From Verrucomicrobiota bacterium (GTDB taxonomy: Bacteria > Verrucomicrobiota > Verrucomicrobiia > Limisphaerales > JACPZS01): a DNA stretch of 64,000 nt. Position 1 is the stretch's first letter; each line of letters begins with the position of its first letter. The stretch is taken from contig JACPZS010000039.1 in assembly GCA_016195385.1 (NCBI GenBank), positions 1 through 64,000 on the forward strand, given 5' to 3'. The notes under the pieces are model-generated. The model saw only the letters and a list, made by a program, of their open reading frames with translations, had not been told where the DNA came from and searched no databases. Shown piece after piece: positions 46,219 through 53,011 of the stretch. A program made the translations under genes and the position numbers.

Positions 46219-46902
46219 TTAAATCCTCATGGCCTGCTCCAACTCCGCCACGCGCTTTTTCACCAGCGGCCCCAGCCGGTGTTTCGCGAGATAAACTCGC
46301 GCCGTGCTCACACCTATCGTCCGCGCCACTTCACGCGGTGAAAGCCCGCGCAGCACGTGCAGTTCGAACATCTGACAGTCCTTCAAATTCGCCTCCGCCT
46401 TCACACGAGTCAGTGCCGCCGCTAGGACCGTGCATTGCCAATCTTCATTCCACGCCGTTTCAAGTTTTTCAACGGTCGAATCGGCGACGCGTTCCACCGT
46501 CGCTGTCCGTGAAGTTCCATCGTTCGCTGGCGCGGCCCCATCGCCCGCCTTGGCCGGTGAACTGTGGATGAGTTTGCCTTCCCACGACTGCCGTTTGCGA
46601 AGCTGGTCCTGAACGCGCCACATCGTCTGATTCAGCAGCCACGTCTTGAAGGCGCACTTCGCCGGATCGTAACGAAACTCCGGCAGCTTGCGCGCCACGC
46701 CGATCACGGTTTCCTGCACGACTTCCTCCGCCTCGGTCTCCGTGCAACCGGCTTTGAGCGCGAAGCGGAAAATCAATTCGCGATACCGCGCAAAAAACTC
46801 GCGCCAACTCGCTTGATCTTCGCAATCCTTCAACCGCTCGAGCAAACTCGCGCGCGTCGCCAGCGAATCATCCTGCCGCTCCGAAATCACGTCGGCCATC
46901 AT
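46219..46902 (-). CDS. ECF-type sigma-70 family RNA polymerase sigma factor
   Basis: 227 residues. Region 2 is recognisable in WREFFARYRELIFRFALKAGCTETEAEEVVQETVIGVARKL followed by YDPAKCAFKTWLLNQTMWRVQDQLRKRQ. The linker is long and low-complexity (SSPAKAGDGAAPANDGTSRT). Region 4 has a helix-turn-helix, FELHVLRGLSPREVARTIGVSTARVYLAKHRLGPLVKK. No anti-sigma factor gene is adjacent, so its control is not evident. It is convergent with the esterase gene. Confidence 0.9.
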   Translation of the reverse strand: MMADVISERQDDSLATRASLLERLKDCEDQASWREFFARYRELIFRFALKAGCTETEAEEVVQETVIGVARKLPEFRYDPAKCAFKTWLLNQTMWRVQDQLRKRQSWEGKLIHSSPAKAGDGAAPANDGTSRTATVERVADSTVEKLETAWNEDWQCTVLAAALTRVKAEANLKDCQMFELHVLRGLSPREVARTIGVSTARVYLAKHRLGPLVKKRVAELEQAMRI

Positions 46903-47003
46903 ACCCGTTCAACGCGCTGGATGCAGGAAATCTTTCAAACGCAGCAGAAAACCGCCTTTGACTCCAGCCCCCCAATTTCGTTGGCCGTGGACCCTGGTGG
47001 TGA

Positions 47004-47035
47004 TTGACAGAGCTTCGCGGTAAGCCAATCTTACC
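47004..47035 (+). promoter_or_regulatory. Promoter and palindromic operator of vapBC
   Basis: A consensus TTGACA (47004-47009) is followed 17 bases later by a weak AATCTT, placing transcription start at or near the vapB ATG. GGTAAGCCAATCTTACC (47019-47035) is a perfect 6-bp inverted repeat over the -10 region, ending two bases before the start codon. This is a fitting VapB operator, and no Shine-Dalgarno site is present. Confidence 0.55.
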
Positions 47036-47037
47036 AC

Positions 47038-47298
47038 ATGACAGCGAGCATTTCGACAAAAGGCCAGATTGTTCTCCCGAAGCAATTGCGTGAGTTGGAC
47101 AAGATTCAACCGGCGGATGATTTCCATGTTACCCGTTTAGGCCCCGGAAAGTATCTCTATCAGCGGATTCAAAAGCCGCGCCAGCAAAACGCGACACTAA
47201 CCATTGGCAAAGACGGGCTGCCCATCTTTCGAGTTCCGAAGGGCGCTCCGAGGTTAACGACCGAAGAAGTCAAACGATTGGAAGCTGAGTTGCCGTGA
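47038..47298 (+). CDS. vapB: AbrB/MazE-type antitoxin VapB
   Basis: 86 residues. The N-terminal swapped-hairpin DNA-binding domain is clear: MTASISTKGQIVLPKQLRELDKIQPADDFHV, the SpoVT/AbrB pattern with a conserved KGQIVLPK. The C-terminal part (FRVPKGAPRLTTEEVKRLEAELP) is the probable toxin-binding tail. It overlaps the PIN-domain gene by GTGA, indicating coupling. It should neutralise the toxin and autorepress through the palindrome at its start. Confidence 0.88.
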   Translation: MTASISTKGQIVLPKQLRELDKIQPADDFHVTRLGPGKYLYQRIQKPRQQNATLTIGKDGLPIFRVPKGAPRLTTEEVKRLEAELP

Positions 47299-47696
47299 CT
47301 CGCCTGCTCGACACCAATGTGCTCATTGCCCTGACGTGGCCGAACCACACCGAGCACCGCAAAACCAGACAATGGTTTCGAGGAGTGGACAGTTTTGCGA
47401 CCTGCCCGATCACTCAACTTGGCTTCTGCCGTATCTCCACGCACTTGAAGTACGCGGCCAGCCCGGATGATGCGTTGGCCGCCATTCGTGCGTGGATTGG
47501 GCATGTTAACCACGAATTCTGGCCGGACGATGTTAGGATGGATGACGCCCGGCTACCCAAGATTCGCGGCCACCAACAGTTCACGGACGCTTATCTCTTC
47601 GCCCTAGCCCGCAAACACTGCGGAAAGTTGGCCAGCTTGGATCTCGGCTTTCGCAGCCTGGCCACTGCCGCACCCGCTCATTTGGAACTCATTTAG
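47295..47696 (+). CDS. vapC: PIN-domain ribonuclease toxin VapC
   Basis: 133 residues from a GTG overlapping the vapB stop. PIN-domain signatures are the N-terminal LLDTNVLIALTWPNH (first catalytic Asp), TQLGFCRIST in the middle (canonical 't-E-fcR', with Gly-Phe in place of the Glu) and TDAYLFALARKH with SLDLGF for the downstream acidic residues. VapC toxins cleave tRNA or rRNA. The atypical 'LGF' where a catalytic Glu often sits could affect activity. It is paired with the AbrB-type antitoxin. Confidence 0.87.
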   Translation: MTRLLDTNVLIALTWPNHTEHRKTRQWFRGVDSFATCPITQLGFCRISTHLKYAASPDDALAAIRAWIGHVNHEFWPDDVRMDDARLPKIRGHQQFTDAYLFALARKHCGKLASLDLGFRSLATAAPAHLELI

Positions 47697-47864
47697 CGGC
47701 GCAACCACGCCGCTTCCGCCCACGCCGCCCATTTTCATGTGTCGCAGCGGATACTTGGCGGGTTTCTCGGATTGGTAGTTCCACAAACGTTGGAGTCGCC
47801 GGCGGTGTTTTCAGAGAACTCCTCTGAAGTGATAGATTTTCCGAAACCCGTCCGTTTAACGGTT

Positions 47865-48299
47865 ATGAAACGCATCGGAACATTCGCAACTTCTGGCCAC
47901 CGCTCAACGAAGAGGGGAATCACCATTTCATTGACTGCAAGAACGATTTCAGTCGCCGGGCAACTTTTCGCCGCGGCGGAATCAATTCTGCGACCTGTCG
48001 GGCGAAATTATTCGGCGGTTGCACAAACTTCTTCGACCAGCGCGCAAACCCTCGCTGCGACTACAACGCCCCTTGCAACGTCTGCGAGAACTTTTGCAGC
48101 CATTGAACAATCTCTTGCGACGGTTGCCAGAACTCTATCAGCGTCCGCAATAACTCTGGCGACCGTCAAAACAATTCTAGCAAAGCCCGCGAGAACTATT
48201 TCGGCGGTCCAAACAACTCTTGCAGCGGCTGCGAGAACTATTTTGACCGCCGCTACAACTGTTTTAGCCCCTAAAACAACCCTCGCAACGGCTCAATAA
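47865..48299 (+). CDS. Heptapeptide-repeat ORF of unknown function
   Basis: I start at the ATG at 47865 (MKRIGTFATSGHRSTKRG) rather than the upstream GTG at 47739; this gives 144 residues. After a basic start, the protein is made of seven-residue repeats: TISLTAR, TLATVAR, TLSASAI, TLATVKT, TISAVQT, TLAAAAR and similar, with pattern T-[LIF]-[AS]-[ATS]-x-x-[RTQ]. The frame stops at TAA (48297-48299), yet the repeat continues in the same frame for two more clear units and leads in frame to the ATG of the next gene. It matches no family I recognise. It could be the N-terminal part of a single disrupted gene, or a chance open frame across a repeat array. Confidence 0.4.
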   Translation: MKRIGTFATSGHRSTKRGITISLTARTISVAGQLFAAAESILRPVGRNYSAVAQTSSTSAQTLAATTTPLATSARTFAAIEQSLATVARTLSASAITLATVKTILAKPARTISAVQTTLAAAARTILTAATTVLAPKTTLATAQ

Positions 48300-48341
48300 A
48301 CTGTTTTAACCGCTGAAATAACCCTCTCAACCATTGAAAAT
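47922..48341. repeat. 21-bp degenerate tandem repeat array (about 20 units)
   Basis: Twenty consecutive 21-base units align without gaps, approximate consensus ACTCTTGCAGCGGYTGCGAGA; two more decayed units follow to about 48383. In the plus-strand frame, second codon positions are most conserved (unit column 5 is T in 18 of 20, column 11 is C in 17 of 20, column 8 is C in 16 of 20). Third positions vary freely, as expected of a translated repeat. Confidence 0.85.
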
Positions 48342-48390
48342 GGCCTAAAAACTCAAAAAACAGCAAAAAAGCCCGAAAAGCACCCAGACT

Positions 48391-48440
48391 TAGCACCCCA
48401 GATCCCAGACCCAAAACCCGAAACCCGAAACCCTAACAAG
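48391..48440. repeat. Simple-sequence CCCGAAA-type stretch
   Basis: The stretch GATCCCAGACCCAAAACCCG and its continuation consist of short CCCAGA/CCCGAAA units just before the following start codon. It resembles dispersed boilerplate repeats common between genes of this lineage. A second, longer dispersed-looking element is at 54609-54740. Confidence 0.5.
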
Positions 48441-48443
48441 TTT

Positions 48444-49124
48444 ATGCCCAAAGCCTACTTCATCCCGCCCGACGATGCCGGCAAATGCACCTGGCTCAGT
48501 AACTTCGCCGCCAAACTGCCCACTCACGCCCCGCTCGTCGGCGTCACTCCGGCGGAAGTCGCTGCCGTCCAGTCCGACAACCTCATGTTCGCCTACGCCT
48601 GCGACGCCACCAACCAGTTCAAGCAATGCGCCCAGGAATGGGTCGCCTTCAAAAACGCGCTGCGCAACGGTTCCGCCGTGGGCAGCCTGCCCGTCGCGCC
48701 CGCGCTCGCTGGCCCGCCGGCTCTCGTGCCGGCGGATATTTTCGGGCGCAACTCCGCGCTCGGCTCGCGCCTCAAGAAACACGCGGCCTACACCGACGCG
48801 ATGGGCCAGGACCTGGGCTTGATTGGCGCGGAGCAAACCACCGATCTCGTCAACCTCAAGCCGGGCTTGAAAGTGCAGATGCAGGCGGGGCGGCCAAACA
48901 TTCTGTGGACGAAGCAGGGGATGGACGGCTTGGAGATTTGGGTGGATCGCGGCACAGGCACGTTTGCATTCCTCGCGATTGACACCGTGCCAGATTATCT
49001 GGACACGGCCGCGTTGCCCGCCGCTGGCGCGAGTGCGGTGTGGAAATACAAGGCGATCTATCGTCTGCACGACGAACAGGTTGGCCAGTGGAGTGACATC
49101 CTCAGCGTCAGTGTGATGGGATGA
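48444..49124 (+). CDS. Conserved-looking hypothetical protein with C-terminal FN3-like domain
   Basis: 226 residues, no signal peptide. The N-terminal half is helical: FIPPDDAGKCTWLSNFAAKL, LVGVTPAEVAAVQSDN and CAQEWVAFKNALRNG. A Pro-rich middle (LPVAPALAGPPALVPADIFG) leads to LGLIGAEQTTDLVNLKPGLKVQM and then a beta-rich FN3-like domain (EIWVDRGTGTFAFLAIDTVP ... WKYKAIYRLHDEQVGQWSD). I recall similar unnamed proteins in Verrucomicrobia and Bacteroidetes, but cannot name a family. The ATG is in frame with the repeat ORF upstream and lies 144 bases after its TAA. Confidence 0.75.
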   Translation: MPKAYFIPPDDAGKCTWLSNFAAKLPTHAPLVGVTPAEVAAVQSDNLMFAYACDATNQFKQCAQEWVAFKNALRNGSAVGSLPVAPALAGPPALVPADIFGRNSALGSRLKKHAAYTDAMGQDLGLIGAEQTTDLVNLKPGLKVQMQAGRPNILWTKQGMDGLEIWVDRGTGTFAFLAIDTVPDYLDTAALPAAGASAVWKYKAIYRLHDEQVGQWSDILSVSVMG

Positions 49125-49260
49125 ACAACCGAACCGGCAAACCGACGGGAGGGCCGCTGTCCCCAGCGGCCCTGATCAAACGAAAGGCGAGCCTGTGCGG
49201 CAATTGCGGACGCACCGGAGGGAAAGATCAGAGCAACCGAGTTCGACGGCTTTCTCTTCG

Positions 49261-49321
49261 GGACACGAATTTCACCGATGACTGAGGATTCAATCCGTGA
49301 GAATCCGTGCAATTCGTGTCC
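49261..49321. repeat. Inverted-repeat element in the intergenic gap
   Basis: GGACACGAATT (49261-49271) and AATTCGTGTCC (49311-49321) are exact 11-bp inverted arms around a 39-base centre that itself contains AATCCGTG twice with a 10-base period. It lies in the 230-base gap before the H-X9-DG pseudopilin gene and looks like a short dispersed palindromic repeat. Confidence 0.5.
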
Positions 49322-49354
49322 AGTTAATTTTGCGCCGTAGCACAAGAACGATTT

Positions 49355-50158
49355 ATGAACTCAACTCGAACCCAAGACGGACAAAGGAACGGCTTCACGC
49401 TCATCGAACTGCTCGTCGTCATCGCCATCATCGCGATTTTGGCGTCAATGCTTCTCCCGGCGCTCGCGAAGGCCAAATCGAAAGCGCAATCTATAAAGTG
49501 CTTGGGCAATTTGCGACAGCTAGGCTTGGCATGGCACCTGTACACGCTCGATCACGACGACGCAATGCCTCCCAATTTTGAAGGCCCGGATAGCGGAGGA
49601 CTGAGTCGAGGCCTGCCGGGTTCGTGGGTTCTTGGTAATGCACAATCAGACACGACGACCAGCAATGTTCAGGGCGGCGTTCTCTACATTTATGTCAATA
49701 GCAGTGCTGTGTATCGATGCCCGGCAGACCGGTCCAGCGTCAGGGCTGTTCCAAGCCTCGTCCGTACACGCAGCTACTCGCTCAATGGCTGGTTGAACGA
49801 TGACGAAACTCGTTTGGGATACCCGCCCGAATTGTTCAAGCCCTACCTCAAGACAAAGTCCGCGCAACTGCTCAAGCCTGTGCAAGTCTTCACGTTCATT
49901 GATGAACATGAGCAAAGTATCGACGATGGTTCCTTTATCACGGTTTTCCCAGCAGTCGCAGCACCGGGCAACCAAGGCGATTGGATCAGCTTGCCTTCAG
50001 ACCGGCACGACCAAGGATGCAGCGTTGGATTCGCAGATGGTCATGCCGAGCACAAGCGATGGAAAGCTCCCAAACGGTTCGAAATCCCAAGGCGCCCTCC
50101 CGTCGGGGAAGATTTGAAGGATCTTCGTCAAATGCTTGAGTGGATCCAGCAGGAATAA
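49355..50158 (+). CDS. H-X9-DG type prepilin-like protein
   Basis: 267 residues. A short leader [13 protein letters not shown] precedes [20 protein letters not shown] with Glu-5; the helix continues [22 protein letters not shown]. The C-terminal part contains [19 protein letters not shown], the H-X9-DG motif shared by the large planctomycete/verrucomicrobial pilin-like family related to DUF1559. These are usually present in many copies per genome and are thought to be processed by prepilin peptidase. It is separate from the main cassette and lies upstream of the RCC1-repeat gene on the same strand. Confidence 0.9.
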   Translation: MNSTRTQDGQRNGFTLIELLVVIAIIAILASMLLPALAKAKSKAQSIKCLGNLRQLGLAWHLYTLDHDDAMPPNFEGPDSGGLSRGLPGSWVLGNAQSDTTTSNVQGGVLYIYVNSSAVYRCPADRSSVRAVPSLVRTRSYSLNGWLNDDETRLGYPPELFKPYLKTKSAQLLKPVQVFTFIDEHEQSIDDGSFITVFPAVAAPGNQGDWISLPSDRHDQGCSVGFADGHAEHKRWKAPKRFEIPRRPPVGEDLKDLRQMLEWIQQE

Positions 50159-50232
50159 GGGCTTACTGTCGCTTGCTCCTCGCTGCCCGCGTCGTCTCGA
50201 ATACCTTTGTCATCGATCTCACAGTCAGCGAT

Positions 50233-52944
50233 ATGAAATTGCAAAACTACTTTCTCACACTGTTGCTTATTTTTGTGGTTTGCCCCGGCGACACCACTGC
50301 TCAGGCGCAAGCTTCCGTCGCTGTAGCGGCGTGGGGAAACAACGATAGTGGCCAAACGACCGTGCCCGTCGCGGCGCAAAGTGGTGTGATGGCAATTGCA
50401 GCCGGAGCGCGTCACACCGTGGCCTTAAAGAGCGACGGCTCGGTCGTAGCGTGGGGACGTAACGACAGCGGCCAAGCGACAGTGCCCGTCGTGGCGCAAA
50501 GCGGGGTCACAGCGATTGCAGCAGGAGGCAACCACACCGTGGCCTTAAAGAACGACGGCTCGGTTGTGGCGTGGGGATGGAACGAAAACGGCCAAACGAC
50601 CGTGCCCGTCGCGGCACAGAGTGGCGTTATAGCGATTGCAGCAGGAGACGCTCACAGCGTGGCCTTAAAGAGCGACGGCACCGTCGTGGCGTGGGGAGAC
50701 AACAATTCAGGCCAGGTTACAGCAGCTCCAACAACGAACGCTCCCTCTGCGACAGCAAGTCCAGTCACACTGAACGGCCAAGTCTTGAGCGGGGTGAAGG
50801 CGATTGCGGCCGGAGGTTATCACACCGTCGCCCTAAAAAGCGACGGCTCAGTGGTAGCTTGGGGACAAAACGACTCCGGCCAGGTCAATGGAACCACGTC
50901 ACGGTCGTTTGCGATAGCGAATCCAGTCAGACTGCGTGGGCAGACCTTGGACACGGTGTTATTGAGTGGAGTGATTGCGATTGCGGCTGGCGAATGGCAC
51001 ACTGTCGCCTTGAGGAACGACGGCTCAGTAGTGGCTTGGGGACACAACAGTTACGATGAAACAACAGTACCCGTCACGGCACAAAGCGGAGTGGTGGCGA
51101 TTGCGGCAGGCGGTTCCTACACAGTGGTTTTGAAGAGCGACGGAACAATTGTCGCATGGGGATATAATGAAAACGGCCAAATGATGGTGCCTATGGCGGC
51201 GCAGGGTAGAGTGACGGCGCTTGCTGCAGGCTGGTCTCACGTTGCGGCGCTCGTCATTCCAACTGCTCCCACCATCAACGTGTCTCCTGTGAGCTTGGCT
51301 GTAAGCGCGTGGCAAAGCCCCAGCTTTACCGTGACGGCCACCGGTTTCCCCCTTTACTACCGGTGGCGTAAAGACGGCGTAAATCTTGTGGGTGCGATGA
51401 ACGCCACTTACCGCCTGCCGTTCGCGCAGACGAATCATGCAGGCGAATATACCGTGGTGGTGAGCAATCCCGCCGGGAGTGTGACCAGCACCCCTCCGGC
51501 GGTGCTGACCGTGAACGCGAGCATTTCTCCAGGCACAGTCGTGGCGTGGGGAGAAAATGCTTCAGGCCAATTGGACGTACCAGTCGCGGCACAGAGCGGA
51601 GTGACGGCCATTTCGGCGGGAGGGATCCACTACTACGGCGATCGGTCGATTGGTTACAGCTTGGCCTTGAAGAACGACGGCTCAGTGGTGGCGTGGGGAA
51701 CCACCAATAATGCCTCGACCGGTCCAGACTTCCGCCAGTCGCAAGTGCCCGCTGCGGCCCAAAGCGGGGTGACGGCCATCTCGGCGGCAGACTTTCATGC
51801 CGCAGTTTTGAAGAATGACGGCACGGTGGTGGCATGGGGGGACAACCGTGCCGGCCAAGTGACAGGAATTCCAACATTCGACCAAGCAGGCGAGCCATAT
51901 TTTCCGATAGCAAGTCCCGTCACACTGAACGGCCAAGTGTTGAGAGGCGTGACGGCGATTGCGGCAGCAGGGCTTCACACGTTCGGCCTGGGCGGTTGGG
52001 GGCATACAGTGGCCCTGAAAAAGGACGGAACGGTCGTTGCTTGGGGCCACAACGGCGGCGGACAGGTCACAGGAACTCCGACGACCAACGACCCTCCGGC
52101 TGCGATCGCAAGTCCCGTCATATTGGACGGGCAGGTGTTGAGTAATATCACCGCGATCTCGGCGAGAGCAATTCACACTGTGGCATTGAAGAACGGCGGC
52201 ACGGTGGTGGCTTGGGGCTTCAACACGCACGGACAAGTCACTGGAACTCCATCAACCAACAATGGAGCTGAAGTTGCAATCGCAAATCCAGTCATACTGG
52301 ATGGCCAAGTCCTGAACGGCGTGAAAGAGATTTCGGCTGGAGCGTATCACACCGTGGCCTTGAAGTACGATGGCACAGTGGTGGCTTGGGGAGCCAACTT
52401 CTATGGCCAAGTGACAGGGACCCCAACGACTAACGAACCTTACTCCGCTATCGCAAGTCCAGTCACACTGGAAGGTCAGGTCTTGACCGGCGTGAAAACG
52501 ATCGCGGCAGGTGGTTATTACACCGCGGCCTTGAAGAACGACGGCACGGTCGTGGCGTGGGGAGACAATGGTGTGGGCGAGATCACAGGGGCTACAACAA
52601 CGAACAACTTTGGGGGTTGGGGGAGTGCAATAGCGAATCCAGTCACACTAAGAGGTCAAGTCTTGAGCGGCGTGACGGCAATCGCGGCGAGTTACATTCA
52701 CACCGTGGCTCTTCTCGGCAATGTCCCGCTGCTGCCCTCTCTAAATACTATGACCAGCGGCAATGAAATCATCATCTCCTGGCCCACGAATGCCGTCGGG
52801 TTCAGACTGCAAGCAACGACCAGTTTGGTTCCACTGGTCAATTGGATCGATTACGCCAGTCCTTCTGCGGTTCATGGTGGGCAATTCACCGTCACAAATA
52901 GTCTTTCCGGCGACGCACGTTTTTTTCGGCTACTGAAGCGGTAA
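50233..52944 (+). CDS. Secreted RCC1-repeat protein with central Ig domain
   Basis: The ATG at 50233 (MKLQNYFLTLLLIFVVCPGDTTAQAQA, a signal peptide) gives 903 residues; the track start at 50140 lies inside the previous gene. I count 14 RCC1 repeats of the form VVAWGxNxxGQ...IAAGxxHTVALKxDG: seven at about 30-345, then an Ig-like domain (WRKDGVNLVGAMNATYRL ... GEYTVVVSNPAG), then seven more. The protein ends in the shared tail ARFFRLLKR. Two seven-bladed propellers joined by an Ig hinge are implied. An extracellular binding or adhesion role is inferred. Confidence 0.9.
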   Translation: MKLQNYFLTLLLIFVVCPGDTTAQAQASVAVAAWGNNDSGQTTVPVAAQSGVMAIAAGARHTVALKSDGSVVAWGRNDSGQATVPVVAQSGVTAIAAGGNHTVALKNDGSVVAWGWNENGQTTVPVAAQSGVIAIAAGDAHSVALKSDGTVVAWGDNNSGQVTAAPTTNAPSATASPVTLNGQVLSGVKAIAAGGYHTVALKSDGSVVAWGQNDSGQVNGTTSRSFAIANPVRLRGQTLDTVLLSGVIAIAAGEWHTVALRNDGSVVAWGHNSYDETTVPVTAQSGVVAIAAGGSYTVVLKSDGTIVAWGYNENGQMMVPMAAQGRVTALAAGWSHVAALVIPTAPTINVSPVSLAVSAWQSPSFTVTATGFPLYYRWRKDGVNLVGAMNATYRLPFAQTNHAGEYTVVVSNPAGSVTSTPPAVLTVNASISPGTVVAWGENASGQLDVPVAAQSGVTAISAGGIHYYGDRSIGYSLALKNDGSVVAWGTTNNASTGPDFRQSQVPAAAQSGVTAISAADFHAAVLKNDGTVVAWGDNRAGQVTGIPTFDQAGEPYFPIASPVTLNGQVLRGVTAIAAAGLHTFGLGGWGHTVALKKDGTVVAWGHNGGGQVTGTPTTNDPPAAIASPVILDGQVLSNITAISARAIHTVALKNGGTVVAWGFNTHGQVTGTPSTNNGAEVAIANPVILDGQVLNGVKEISAGAYHTVALKYDGTVVAWGANFYGQVTGTPTTNEPYSAIASPVTLEGQVLTGVKTIAAGGYYTAALKNDGTVVAWGDNGVGEITGATTTNNFGGWGSAIANPVTLRGQVLSGVTAIAASYIHTVALLGNVPLLPSLNTMTSGNEIIISWPTNAVGFRLQATTSLVPLVNWIDYASPSAVHGGQFTVTNSLSGDARFFRLLKR

Positions 52945-53011
52945 TTGATTCAATATGGAGAATCTCAGAACTGGTCTATGCACCATGTAAAGTCAGGCAA
53001 CAATACCGCGC

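Noticed and set aside
47922-48341. CRISPR-like interpretation of the 21-bp array
   Set aside because: The units are contiguous without spacers and diverge in a codon-position-dependent way, unlike CRISPR repeats.
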